Made by a program: the position numbers and the translations under genes | Shown here: piece after piece, positions 42,985-52,764 of the stretch | Numbering within the stretch: the stretch's first letter is position 1 | Layout: each line of letters begins with the position of its first letter | Notes under the pieces: model-generated | What the model saw: only the letters and a program-made list of their open reading frames with translations | Databases searched by the model: none | What the model was told of the DNA's origin: nothing | NCBI GenBank assembly: GCA_036804505.1 | Contig: DAIRSI010000007.1 | Coordinates: forward strand, 62,001-126,000 | DNA length: 64,000 nucleotides | Direction of reading: 5' to 3' | Source: Phocaeicola_A sp036804505 | GTDB taxonomy: Bacteria > Bacteroidota > Bacteroidia > Bacteroidales > Bacteroidaceae

Positions 42985-45900
42985 ATGAATGAAGTAATGT
43001 CAAATTTTAAATTTAGTAAAATGAAAAAACAATTTAATGTATGGACTTATATTTTATTCTTTCTGTGTAATGTATTGTTTTGTTTGAACATACAAGCACA
43101 AGGAATAAATGTATCGGGAAAAGTAAAGGACAATTCGGGACAACCCGTAATTGGTTCAAGCATTTTGGAGAAAGGGACGACAAATGGAACAATTACTGGT
43201 GTAGATGGTAATTTTAGGTTGTCAGTCAAACCGAATGCAATTTTAGTCATTTCTTATATTGGTTATCAGACTCAGGAGATGAAAGCTAATAGGAACATGA
43301 CTATTATTCTTAAAGAGGATTCCAAAGCTTTGGATGAAGTCGTTGTCATCGGTTATGGTGCACAGAAAAAGAGAGACTTGACAGGTTCCGTAGCTTCAGT
43401 TTCAGATAAGCAATTTGCTGAATTGGCTGTTACAGATATCAGTCAGGCTCTTTCAGGACGTGTCCCCGGTCTGGATGTTACATCCGGAGGTTCAAATCCG
43501 GGAGATGTTGGTTCCATTATTCTACGTGGACACCGTTCTTTTGTTGCCTCAAATGATCCCTTGATTATATTGGATGGTATGACTTTCTACGGTTCTTTGA
43601 ATGATATAAATCCTTATGATATAAAGTCAATCGATGTATTGAAGGATGCTTCATCAACAGCAATATATGGTTCTAAAGGATCCAATGGAGTAATAATTAT
43701 TACCACTAAACGTGGTGAACTGGGTAAGCCTCAGTTTAAATTGGAAAGTCAGTTTGGTATAGAAGTCTCCACGCACCAGCCTTGGATGAATGCGAAACAA
43801 TGGGTAGGCCGTATGTATGAAGGCGGACGTGCAACAGGATTGACCGGTGATGCTTTGGATTCTTATGTTCAAAAGCGATTGGGAGAAAGCGAATGGAATT
43901 ATTATCAAAAAGGAGGAGATACAGATTGGCAGGATTTATTGATTCAAAATGGATTCCGTCAGAAACATCAGTTTTCTGTCTCAGGAGGGACCGAACGTGT
44001 GCGCTATAATATAGCTGCTAACTTCCTTTCACAGGAAGGGATTATCCCCACACGTAAATTTGACCGATATACAATTCATCCGAATATCGACATCGATTTG
44101 ACTAAGACATTGAAAATAGGTATTTCAACTTTACTTTCTTATAATAACAAGCACAGTCATGTTAGCAATGAAGCCTATGGCGACGCTCGCAAATTGCCTC
44201 CCACTTCATTTCCCTATGATGAGGATGGAAATCTTATCGTCCGGGCTTCCAATACAGCAACATGGTATAAAAATGCTTTGGTAGAAGTTGAAACTGAAGC
44301 ATACCGTTGGGAGAACAAGACATATAGTGCCTACATCAACGCTTATGCTGACTGGAAAATTCTACCATCTTTAACGTACCGTTTGAATTTAGCTACCGAT
44401 GTAACTTCAAATACAGATAAAATGGCAGCGCTTAGTGAATCAAATAATCGTCACGGCGATGGTGATTTGGCCAATATTGAAAACACGCAGTCCAATCGTA
44501 GAAGCGTAGAGAATATTCTTACATTTGATAAGACTTTCAATGAAAAGCACCATCTGACGATAACAGGGATTCATAGTTTTCAACAATCACACATGGAAAC
44601 GGACAATGTCAGTGTCACTCAGATACCTTATTTTTCTGCTTTATGGAATAATATAGGCTCGGCTGCTTCTGTAAAAGGATATGGTTCAAATCTGGAAGAA
44701 TGGAAACTCCTTTCATTTGCGGGACGTTTATTTTACAGTTTTAAGGATAGATATCTTCTGACGACGTCAATCCGTGCTGATGGAGCTTCACAGTTCGCTC
44801 CAAAACATAAATGGGGGTATTTCCCCTCTGCGGCTTTAGGATGGAGAATGTCCGAAGAGTCTTTTATGAAAGGCGCATCAGATTGGTTGTCAAACCTGAA
44901 ATTACGTTTGAGTTATGGTGTTTCCGGTAATCAGGGTATTTCTCCATACCAGACTGAGGGTCGTTTGACTTCAACAAAGTATTCTTTTGATGATCAGGAA
45001 GGTTTGGGTATGCGTCCGGGTGAATTGGCAAACCAAGATTTGAAGTGGGAAAAAACGGCTGTTTATAACATTGGCTTAGATTTTGGATTTTTCAATAATC
45101 GGATAAATGGAAATATAGAACTGTACAAGAGTAAGACAACCGATTTGCTTCTTTATCGAATGTTGCCGGTAACAACCGGATTTATTCAAACTCTTCAGAA
45201 TATTGGTTCTACACAAAACAAGGGGGTTGAGATTGGTTTACATACACAGAATATAGTGAAAAAGAATTTTTCTTGGAACACGGATTTGACGTTTTACCTT
45301 AATAGAGAGGAAATTATCGAATTATATAATGGAAAAGTTAATGATGTTGGTAGCAAGTGGTTCATTGGCCATCCAATCAATGTATATTATGATTATAAGT
45401 GGACTGGTATATGGCAGACTAATGAAGCTACGGAAGCTGCAAAATACAGTAGAGTCCCGGGGCAGATTAAAACAGCAGACTTAGATGGCAGTGGAACCGT
45501 GAATGATGCAGATCGTACGATAATCGGAACGCCGCAACCGGATTTTGTAGCCAACATGGTAAATACCTTCCGTTATCGGAACTGGGATTTGTCTTTTGAA
45601 CTTTATTGTCGTTGGGGACATATGATTAATGCTGGTCAATTAGTTCAAGAGTCTGCCACTAACGGTAATGTGATGAATGTAAATTACTGGACCCCAGAGA
45701 ATGCCACAAATGATTATCCACGCCCGGATGAAAATGCGCAGAGCTATCTTCAGGCCTCCGTATTAGGATTGAAGGACGGAAGTTTTATTCGCTTAAAAAA
45801 TATGTCTTTGGGATATACATTACCACAAGCATTAGTAAGAAAAGCTCACCTGAATAATGTCCGCCTTTATATGACTGGAGAGAATCTATATACATGGACA

Positions 45901-45996
45901 AAAGATGATTTACATAAATATCATATTGACTCGGAAACAGGAAGTTATTTTCCGATGATTTCCAATTATACATTCGGATTTAATATCACTTTTTAA
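42985..45996 (+). CDS. SusC/RagA TonB-dependent transporter without STN domain (locus C)
   Basis: The 1003-residue protein has a signal peptide (MKKQFNVWTYILFFLCNVLFCLNIQAQ in pieces around residues 13-39), so the real start may be the ATG at 43021. It goes straight into a CarboxypepD_reg-like domain (INVSGKVKDNSGQPVIGSS, about 42-115), then plug LDEVVVIGYGAQKKRDLTGSV and VLKDASSTAIYGSKGSNGV, and a barrel ending FNITF. The missing STN domain agrees with control by the HTCS gene at 42812 rather than by an ECF/FecR pair. It heads a susCD-glycosidase operon and should import the oligosaccharides made by those enzymes. Confidence 0.96.
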   Translation: MNEVMSNFKFSKMKKQFNVWTYILFFLCNVLFCLNIQAQGINVSGKVKDNSGQPVIGSSILEKGTTNGTITGVDGNFRLSVKPNAILVISYIGYQTQEMKANRNMTIILKEDSKALDEVVVIGYGAQKKRDLTGSVASVSDKQFAELAVTDISQALSGRVPGLDVTSGGSNPGDVGSIILRGHRSFVASNDPLIILDGMTFYGSLNDINPYDIKSIDVLKDASSTAIYGSKGSNGVIIITTKRGELGKPQFKLESQFGIEVSTHQPWMNAKQWVGRMYEGGRATGLTGDALDSYVQKRLGESEWNYYQKGGDTDWQDLLIQNGFRQKHQFSVSGGTERVRYNIAANFLSQEGIIPTRKFDRYTIHPNIDIDLTKTLKIGISTLLSYNNKHSHVSNEAYGDARKLPPTSFPYDEDGNLIVRASNTATWYKNALVEVETEAYRWENKTYSAYINAYADWKILPSLTYRLNLATDVTSNTDKMAALSESNNRHGDGDLANIENTQSNRRSVENILTFDKTFNEKHHLTITGIHSFQQSHMETDNVSVTQIPYFSALWNNIGSAASVKGYGSNLEEWKLLSFAGRLFYSFKDRYLLTTSIRADGASQFAPKHKWGYFPSAALGWRMSEESFMKGASDWLSNLKLRLSYGVSGNQGISPYQTEGRLTSTKYSFDDQEGLGMRPGELANQDLKWEKTAVYNIGLDFGFFNNRINGNIELYKSKTTDLLLYRMLPVTTGFIQTLQNIGSTQNKGVEIGLHTQNIVKKNFSWNTDLTFYLNREEIIELYNGKVNDVGSKWFIGHPINVYYDYKWTGIWQTNEATEAAKYSRVPGQIKTADLDGSGTVNDADRTIIGTPQPDFVANMVNTFRYRNWDLSFELYCRWGHMINAGQLVQESATNGNVMNVNYWTPENATNDYPRPDENAQSYLQASVLGLKDGSFIRLKNMSLGYTLPQALVRKAHLNNVRLYMTGENLYTWTKDDLHKYHIDSETGSYFPMISNYTFGFNITF

Positions 45997-46007
45997 TAAA
46001 TAAAGCT

Positions 46008-47645
46008 ATGAGAAAAAATATATTTAAATTAGTATATATGCTTTTGACAGTTTCCTTCATGCAAGGCTGTTCATTAGATGAGGTAAATACACGGGTTCCT
46101 GTTGCTGATACGTATTATACGACAGAAGAAGGTGCCGGTGATCTTGTAAATTCCATCTATTCTTATGCTCAGGCCATTTATCGTGACCAGATGTGGTTTG
46201 TTACTGAAATGGGTACTGATATTTGGATGATTGGTGGAGATGGCGCAAAGGATATCAACAATTATACCTTCGATGCATCTCAAGATCGAATGACTAATAT
46301 TTGGGATGACTGTTATTTGGGAATTACAGCGTGTAACACTTTAATAAGCAGAGCTGACAAGATTGAAGCCGGCACCAGTGTTGTTAATGATTATAAAGGA
46401 CAGGCTCTCTTCATGCGTGCTTACTTTTATCATATTTTGGTAATGCAATACGGTGATTTGCCTCTTGTCTTGGATGAAGTTACCAGTGTCCAGACAACAG
46501 CTACCCGTACTCCGGCTTCTGAAGTTTATGCTCAAATCATATCTGATTTGCTACAGGCTGAAAAACTATTGCCGACGACACCTTCTGATTATGGACGGCC
46601 TTCACAATCAGTTGCTCAGGCCCTGTTGGCACGAGTCTATTTGTGGAATGCACAATGGGCTAATGCTGCAACTTATGCCAAGAAAGTTATATCTTCGGGT
46701 ATTTACGAATTATTACCCGATTTTGCCGATTTGTGGAATGCTGCAAATCAGAAGAACAAGGAATTTATCTGGACAATTCAGGGATCGGCCAATGATAATT
46801 ATGATACAGAACGCAGTTGGGCATCTTCAATTTTTACAGTCCGTTATGATGTTCACGGATCAAGTTATGGTATGAAGCGTGATATAGCCAATGGACGTCC
46901 GTACCGATATTTCATGCCTACCAGACATTTTTACAATATGTTGGTAAATAACATGGATTGGGATACACGTTTTGAGAAGAGCTTTAAATGGGTTTGGTAT
47001 GTAAATGACGAATCAAGAACTAAATTGAATCCGGGTGCAGTCGTTGGCGATACGGCCTTGTATGTACCACCTTTCAAGGTTTCTGCAGCACAAAAGGCTT
47101 GGGCTGTCGGTAAATATCGTATAGAAGATATTGATAGTTATTTTGATCCCACATCTGCCAATGGAGAGCTGACTAGTGGACCTCGTGAGATGTTCCCGCA
47201 GTTGGCCAAATATCTCGATCCCACCCGTGTAGATGTTGGTTTGATGAGTTCTTTGGATATCCCGGTAATCCGTTTGGGTGAGATGTATCTCATAGCTGCT
47301 GAAGCATTGATGAAAGCAGGAAATCCTTCTGAAGGTGTTGAATATATTAATGCTTTAAGAAAAAGAGCGGCAAGGAATGATTCTGCATACGAAGCCCACA
47401 AGTTAAAGGCTTCAGAACTTACAATAGAAACTATTCTTGATGAACGGGCATTTGAATTGGCCGGTGAAACCACTGGCCGTTGGCCGGACTTGAAGAGAAC
47501 AGGGAAACTTCTTGAACTTGTACGTTTGTATAATCCTGATGCACGTAGCAATATTAAAGAAAAACATTTGCTTAGACCAATTCCGACGACCATGATGGAC
47601 CGTGTAACCAATAAGGATACATTCCAACAAAATCCTGGATATTAA
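46008..47645 (+). CDS. SusD/RagB surface lipoprotein (locus C)
   Basis: The 545-residue lipoprotein has lipobox FMQGC (cysteine at about 21), then SLDEVNTRVPVADTYYTTEEGA, the standard SusD start. Helical SusD motifs include YKGQALFMRAYFYHILVMQYGDLPLV and ILDERAFELAGETTGRWPDLKRTG at the C-terminal end, close to the canonical SusD signature. It starts 11 bases after susC. A hairpin with T's at 47655-47697 follows and may cut transcription before the enzyme genes. Confidence 0.95.
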   Translation: MRKNIFKLVYMLLTVSFMQGCSLDEVNTRVPVADTYYTTEEGAGDLVNSIYSYAQAIYRDQMWFVTEMGTDIWMIGGDGAKDINNYTFDASQDRMTNIWDDCYLGITACNTLISRADKIEAGTSVVNDYKGQALFMRAYFYHILVMQYGDLPLVLDEVTSVQTTATRTPASEVYAQIISDLLQAEKLLPTTPSDYGRPSQSVAQALLARVYLWNAQWANAATYAKKVISSGIYELLPDFADLWNAANQKNKEFIWTIQGSANDNYDTERSWASSIFTVRYDVHGSSYGMKRDIANGRPYRYFMPTRHFYNMLVNNMDWDTRFEKSFKWVWYVNDESRTKLNPGAVVGDTALYVPPFKVSAAQKAWAVGKYRIEDIDSYFDPTSANGELTSGPREMFPQLAKYLDPTRVDVGLMSSLDIPVIRLGEMYLIAAEALMKAGNPSEGVEYINALRKRAARNDSAYEAHKLKASELTIETILDERAFELAGETTGRWPDLKRTGKLLELVRLYNPDARSNIKEKHLLRPIPTTMMDRVTNKDTFQQNPGY

Positions 47646-47654
47646 TTAAATTTT

Positions 47655-47697
47655 AATAATAGGAGATTGAGATATTTCTGAATCTCCTATTATTTTA
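47655..47697 (+). terminator. terminator or attenuator after locus C susD
   Basis: Perfect 14-base arms AATAATAGGAGATT (47655-47668) and its complement (47681-47694) have a 12-base loop and modest T's after. Since co-oriented enzyme genes follow 16 bases later, partial read-through is likely. Confidence 0.7.
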
Positions 47698-47712
47698 ATA
47701 ACATCATTTGCT

Positions 47713-49341
47713 ATGAAAAGAAATAAATTTTATGCCTTGATATTAAGTTTCCTTTCTTTTTTATTCTCATGTACTGTTTTCTCTCAAGAGGGGCCTTATA
47801 TAAGAAAAGAAAAGAGCCAGACATCTCTGATGGTTAATGGAAAACCATTTTTGGCTTTGGCTGGAGAAATAGGGAATTCTTCGTCTTCCAGCCTAAAGTA
47901 CATGGATACTATATGGCCAAAACTTAAACAAATAAATGTAAATACAGTTTTAGTACCTGCGTATTGGGAACTTGTTGAACCGATAGAAGGGCAATTTGAC
48001 TTTACTTTGATTGATGGAATCATAGAAAAGGCAAGAGTTAATGATTTGAAGATAGTTTTCTTGTGGTTTGGTTCTTGGAAAAACATGGTATCAACTTATG
48101 TTCCTTCTTGGGTAAAGGGTAATACCGGTCGATTTCCGCTTTTGGAGGATGTATCAGGTCGAAGAATGCAAATTCTATCTGCTTTTTCTGAAGCAAATAT
48201 GCAAGCAGATGCTTCCGCTTTTTCGATGTTGATGCGCCATATTAAAAAAGTCGATGTTGACCATCAGACGGTAATCATGATGCAAGTGGAAAATGAAGTA
48301 GGTTGTGGTTGTAAAAGAGATTGTTCAAAACTGGCAAATGCAGCATACGAAAAACAGGTACCAAAGGATTTGATGAATTATCTTATGACTCATAAAAGCA
48401 CCTTGATTCCTGAGTTTAAAAAAACATGGGAAACAAATGGCGCAAAAACTGAAGGAAAATGGGGTGAGGTTTTTGGTCCTGACTCTGTAGGGGATGAAAT
48501 ATTCATGTCGTACTATTTCAGCAAATATATAGGCCATGTAATTGAAAAAGGGAAAAAGGAATACAATATTCCAATGTTTGTGAATGCCTCTGTCGGACGC
48601 TCTAACTTAAAGGTGTCAACTTATCCTTCCGGAGGCCCAGTTCCATTAGTAATGGATATATGGCATTGTGCCGCGCCTTTTCTTGATATTTTGTGCCCGG
48701 ATATCTATTTTGGTAATTTTGATTATCTCTGCGAGAAATATACTCAAGGTAGCAATCCTTTATTCATACCGGAAACTCATGGAGGAGATGTAGGTGTAGC
48801 ACATGCCATGCAGGCAATAGGTAATTATAAGGCTCTTGGGTTTTCTCCGTTTTTCATTGAACATTATGTTGGAGATCCGATAGTAGAAGTATATGACAAG
48901 TTTAAGCAAATCTCTCCTATGATATTAGGATTAAAGGACTGCAACAAGATGATTGCTGCAACAATTGATGCCGAAGAATCTCAAAAGTCTTTGGTATTGG
49001 GTGATTATAGCATTCTCTGTGATAAAGGAAAGAAAAATGGTCATGATGTAGGTTGTGCACTGATAATCGAAAACAATAGTAACGAGTATTATATAATGGG
49101 GAAAAATATTAATCTGCAGTTTTATCTCAAGAATAGTAAAAAAGATATGATGACAGGGATTTTAATGGATGAGGAAGGTTATTTTAATCAAGATGTATGG
49201 GTAGCTGAATCACGTTTGAACGGTGACCAGATTATGATTGATTATGATTTTGTAAAGATTTCCAAAGAGGGTCGTTCTGGGGACGGTTTAAAATTTGGTG
49301 ACAAGATAAGCATTCAGCACGTAAAGCTGTACAATTATTAA
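47713..49341 (+). CDS. clan GH-A glycosidase with DUF5597-type C-terminus (beta-galactosidase-like)
   Basis: The 542-residue secreted protein has a hydrophobic leader with LFSC, so it is either a lipoprotein or cleaved at VFSQ. The TIM-barrel part resembles GH35/GH42 enzymes: FLALAGEIGNSSSSSL at the N-terminus, VENEVGCG carrying the likely acid/base glutamate (about 195) and FIPETHGGD with the likely nucleophile (about 355). The C-terminal 130 residues match the DUF5597 type of beta-sandwich. Relatives act on beta-linked galactose or similar, but the exact specificity is uncertain. It is the first enzyme of locus C, followed 37 bases later by a GH50-like gene. Confidence 0.8.
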   Translation: MKRNKFYALILSFLSFLFSCTVFSQEGPYIRKEKSQTSLMVNGKPFLALAGEIGNSSSSSLKYMDTIWPKLKQINVNTVLVPAYWELVEPIEGQFDFTLIDGIIEKARVNDLKIVFLWFGSWKNMVSTYVPSWVKGNTGRFPLLEDVSGRRMQILSAFSEANMQADASAFSMLMRHIKKVDVDHQTVIMMQVENEVGCGCKRDCSKLANAAYEKQVPKDLMNYLMTHKSTLIPEFKKTWETNGAKTEGKWGEVFGPDSVGDEIFMSYYFSKYIGHVIEKGKKEYNIPMFVNASVGRSNLKVSTYPSGGPVPLVMDIWHCAAPFLDILCPDIYFGNFDYLCEKYTQGSNPLFIPETHGGDVGVAHAMQAIGNYKALGFSPFFIEHYVGDPIVEVYDKFKQISPMILGLKDCNKMIAATIDAEESQKSLVLGDYSILCDKGKKNGHDVGCALIIENNSNEYYIMGKNINLQFYLKNSKKDMMTGILMDEEGYFNQDVWVAESRLNGDQIMIDYDFVKISKEGRSGDGLKFGDKISIQHVKLYNY

Positions 49342-49378
49342 TCAAATTGAAGATATCACATAAAGCTAACATGAAGTA

Positions 49379-51304
49379 ATGATTAATTACAAGTTAAATA
49401 TTAGAATAGGAATACTGCTATTTTGTTTGTTATGCTTTAATCCTAAGATTGTAGCTCAGAATATCTTTTTCCCGGCAACCGGATATTCTGATGTAGGAAA
49501 GGAGAGTGTCGAGAAACTGAGTAAGCCGATATTGGATTTAAATAAAAACATCCATTTTAAATCTGTTCATTTGAATGAATCAAAGCTGCGTCAGATTTCT
49601 GCCAATGGTAACAAAATATTGGAAATCGTGTTTGATCATAAGGCAAACATCCCTTCGGCGGATTTTGAATTCAATCCGATAAATCTGTCAGCCAATATAG
49701 GAATTGCTATTAGTGTTCAAAACTGCGGAGCTTCTGAAATAGCTTTGGAAGGTTATTGTTATAATAAAAAAGACAGTGTGTCTATAAAAGACGGAGCACA
49801 GTTTTTCAATAGGAGTATGATTGTGTTGAAACCTGGAGAATCAGATAATTTGGTCATTACCTTAAGCAGGACTGCTGATTGCCTTCCTCAGTATATAGGC
49901 AATTATTTTAAAGGTATGTTCGGCTTGCCAGGTGGATATATACGCCGAAAAACAGGAATTGATTTAAGTAGGATAACGAATATTTGTTTGTTTGCACAGT
50001 CTGTAGAAGAAAATCACAAAATCTGTTTGAAATCAATAAGCGCAGTTGGTAATTATAATCTACCGTCAGAAGAAATTCTTAAGAGTGGTTTTTTCCCGTT
50101 TGTCGATAAGTTTGGCCAGTATATGCATGCCGATTGGAAGTATAAGGTCAAGACAGACAGTGACATAATAACGCAAAAAGAACAAGAAAGGAATGATTTG
50201 GATATACATAAGGGAGTAACGAGCTGGGATGAATATGGAGGATGGTCAGATGGTCCTTCGCTTCAAGCTACAGGACATTTCCGCGTTGAAAAGTATAATA
50301 ATAAATGGTGGTTGGTAGATCCTGGCGGAAGGCTTTTTTGGTCTCATGGAATCAATCAGATTGGTTTTCATCAAAGGACTCAAATAAGAGGAAGAGATAA
50401 CTATTTCACAAAGGTTCCTCTTTATGATGATTTCTACATGCAAAATCTGCTGATTAAATATAAAGCTTCCGATTTGCAGGACAGTATAGTTATGATTACT
50501 TTCAAAAGATTAAAAAGTTGGGGAATCAATACTCTCGCCAACGGAGCTGACTTTTTGCTGTCTTCGGGAGGAAAGATCCCTTATACAGTAGGCATTCCCT
50601 CAAAAATCTCAAATCCATTATCTGAAACATTGGATGAAGATACCTTTCGAGCAGGCTTCATCAGACAATTGCAAGAATTTAATATTGCTCGAATAAATGC
50701 CGATCCTTGGTGCGTTGGTATTTTTGTAGATAATGAATTGGCTTGGCCGTCTGCAAATCAAAAAAAAGTCATTGAAGCATACTTCAGGATTATTCATGAA
50801 GAATTGCATCATTTGGCTCCCAATAAATTATATTTAGGATGTAGAATCAACAGCCCCAATTTTAACAGGATTGCATTTGAAGCTTGTGCAAAATATTGTG
50901 ATGTTATCAGCATAAATCATTATGATTACAATATATCTGATTTTAAAGGAACAGAAGGGATTGACAAACCTTTGATAATAGGAGAATTCCATTATGGGGC
51001 GTTGGATAGAGGATTGTTTCATACAGGTTTACGTTCTGTCCCAAATCAAAAACAGAGGGCACGGGTCTATAAACATTTCATTGACCAATGTTTGGCCAAT
51101 CAGTATGTAGTCGGAGCGCATTGGTTTCAATATATCGATCAGTTGTGTACAGGACGTGGTGATGGTGAAAACTATCAAATAGGTTTTGTTGATATATGTG
51201 ACAGGCCGTACAGTGAGATGATTGACGCATCTAGAGAGATTGGAGGATATATGTATAAGTCAAGATTTAATGATAGATATAAGTGTGAAAATGAAGAAAA
51301 ATAA
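49379..51304 (+). CDS. GH50-like (beta-agarase-type) glycoside hydrolase
   Basis: The 641-residue secreted enzyme has a signal peptide (to about residue 27, IVAQ). An N-terminal carbohydrate-binding-like beta domain (about 30-230) precedes a TIM barrel containing KWWLVDPGGRLFWSHGINQIG. Candidate catalytic glutamates are in GIFVDNELAW (acid/base) and PLIIGEFHYGA (nucleophile), which is the GH50 pattern. GH50 enzymes include beta-agarases, but gut Bacteroides copies occur in loci for other galactose-containing glycans, so agar is not implied. The stop overlaps the next gene by 14 bases, indicating translational coupling. Confidence 0.8.
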   Translation: MINYKLNIRIGILLFCLLCFNPKIVAQNIFFPATGYSDVGKESVEKLSKPILDLNKNIHFKSVHLNESKLRQISANGNKILEIVFDHKANIPSADFEFNPINLSANIGIAISVQNCGASEIALEGYCYNKKDSVSIKDGAQFFNRSMIVLKPGESDNLVITLSRTADCLPQYIGNYFKGMFGLPGGYIRRKTGIDLSRITNICLFAQSVEENHKICLKSISAVGNYNLPSEEILKSGFFPFVDKFGQYMHADWKYKVKTDSDIITQKEQERNDLDIHKGVTSWDEYGGWSDGPSLQATGHFRVEKYNNKWWLVDPGGRLFWSHGINQIGFHQRTQIRGRDNYFTKVPLYDDFYMQNLLIKYKASDLQDSIVMITFKRLKSWGINTLANGADFLLSSGGKIPYTVGIPSKISNPLSETLDEDTFRAGFIRQLQEFNIARINADPWCVGIFVDNELAWPSANQKKVIEAYFRIIHEELHHLAPNKLYLGCRINSPNFNRIAFEACAKYCDVISINHYDYNISDFKGTEGIDKPLIIGEFHYGALDRGLFHTGLRSVPNQKQRARVYKHFIDQCLANQYVVGAHWFQYIDQLCTGRGDGENYQIGFVDICDRPYSEMIDASREIGGYMYKSRFNDRYKCENEEK

Positions 51305-52682
51305 AAGATATAGGGCGTTGATTTTGCTCCCTTTAGTATTCTTTGGGCTGAGTTCCTTTTCATTAAAGGATAGCCCAGTTTATAACGGCATTCCGTGGTT
51401 TGACGATAATGGCTATATAGTCAATGCACATGGAGCATGCATTGTGCGGGATAAAGGCCTTTATTACCTGTTCGGTGAATGGAAGTCGGACATCAGTAAT
51501 GCTTTTCCCGGATTCAGCTGTTATTCCTCAAAGGATCTGTCACATTGGAAATTTGAACGTGTGGTTCTTCCCATGCAGAAGACAGGGCTTCTGGGACCAG
51601 GCAGAGTGGGCGAACGTGTTAAAGTGATGAAATGTCCATCGACAGGAGAGTATGTGATGTATATGCATGCGGATGACTTGAAATATAAGGATCCATACAT
51701 CTGCTATGCCATTAGTAAAACGATAAATGGGAAGTATCATTTTCAGGGGCCGTTACTATTCAAGGGAGAACCTATCAAAAGATGGGATATGGGAACCTTT
51801 CAGGATACTGACGGGAAAGGATATCTGCTGATACATCATGGACAAATATATAGACTTTCAGAGGACTACAAATCAGCTGAGGCTTTGGTAATGAGCAGCA
51901 TTCAAGGTTCAGGAGAGTCTCCCGCCATGTTCAAGAAACGAGGGCTTTACTATCTGATATATTCAAGTCTCACAAGTTGGGAGAAAAATGATAATTACTA
52001 TTATACTTCATCTTCTATAGAAGGACCATGGATGAAGCAAGGGCTGATAGCTCCTAAGGGAAAACTGACATACAATTCCCAAACCACTTTCATATTTCCT
52101 TTGGTACATGGGAATGATACAATCCCCATGTATATGGGCGATCGTTGGTCGTATCCTCATCAGGCCTCGGCTGCCACTTATGTATGGCTGCCTATGAAAA
52201 CTGACGGTGTCAAATTATATATACCGGAATACTGGAACTGCTGGAATGTAAAATCATTACAGGCAATAAATCCTCTTAAGGGTGCAATGGAAATAAATCA
52301 AGATTCATTTAGTTTTTCCAAAGGGAAAGGTTGGTCGAAGGATCGGTGTCAATGTGCTTCCAACATAAAAGGGAGTACATTGACTATTCCCTTTTATGGC
52401 TCCGGAGTGATTATTGAAGGCGTGACTAGCCAGGATGGTGGATATGCGGAAATATCAATCAGTAAAGGAAACGGGAAGATGCTATATTCTTCATATCTTG
52501 ATTTTTATAGCAAAAATGAAGATAGAGGACTCCGGTTTATAAGTCCGACATACCCCAAAGGCAACTACAAATTAATAATTAAAGTATTGGGGGAGCATTC
52601 GGTGTGGACAGATAAGACCATGACTCGGTACGGAAGTTCTGATTATTATGTAAAAATCAGTCAAATTTATAAAATGCCCTGA
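51291..52682 (+). CDS. GH43-like five-bladed propeller glycosidase with C-terminal beta-sandwich
   Basis: Starting at MKKNKRYRALILLPL (51291), inside the last codons of the upstream gene, the 463-residue protein has a signal peptide and then VYNGIPWFDDNGYIVNAHG. GLYYLFGEWKSD, KYKDPYICYAISK, RWDMGTFQDTDGKGYL and GSGESPAMFKKRGLYYLIYS follow, the last two carrying candidate catalytic acids. This pattern is closest to the GH43_24/GH43_34 branch (galactanases, galactofuranosidases and arabinofuranosidases). Residues after about 330 form a CBM-like sandwich. Specificity cannot be settled from sequence. Confidence 0.75.
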   Translation: MKKNKRYRALILLPLVFFGLSSFSLKDSPVYNGIPWFDDNGYIVNAHGACIVRDKGLYYLFGEWKSDISNAFPGFSCYSSKDLSHWKFERVVLPMQKTGLLGPGRVGERVKVMKCPSTGEYVMYMHADDLKYKDPYICYAISKTINGKYHFQGPLLFKGEPIKRWDMGTFQDTDGKGYLLIHHGQIYRLSEDYKSAEALVMSSIQGSGESPAMFKKRGLYYLIYSSLTSWEKNDNYYYTSSSIEGPWMKQGLIAPKGKLTYNSQTTFIFPLVHGNDTIPMYMGDRWSYPHQASAATYVWLPMKTDGVKLYIPEYWNCWNVKSLQAINPLKGAMEINQDSFSFSKGKGWSKDRCQCASNIKGSTLTIPFYGSGVIIEGVTSQDGGYAEISISKGNGKMLYSSYLDFYSKNEDRGLRFISPTYPKGNYKLIIKVLGEHSVWTDKTMTRYGSSDYYVKISQIYKMP

Positions 52683-52736
52683 AAAAGAATATGAATTATT
52701 GTAGTTGTATGATTTTTATTGCTGTTTTTTTATTCT

Positions 52737-52744
52737 TATCTTTG
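52737..52744 (+). promoter_or_regulatory. candidate -7 element for the GH51 gene
   Basis: TATCTTTG is an excellent TAnnTTTG match 20 bases before the ATG at 52765. The -33 position is T-rich without a clear TTTG. It would give the arabinofuranosidase gene its own start inside the operon. Confidence 0.4.
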
Positions 52745-52764
52745 TTTTGATAATCAAAATTAAT

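Noticed and set aside
47138..47611. 157-codon minus-strand frame inside the locus C susD
   Set aside because: It is antisense to the conserved SusD C-terminal signature and has no support of its own.
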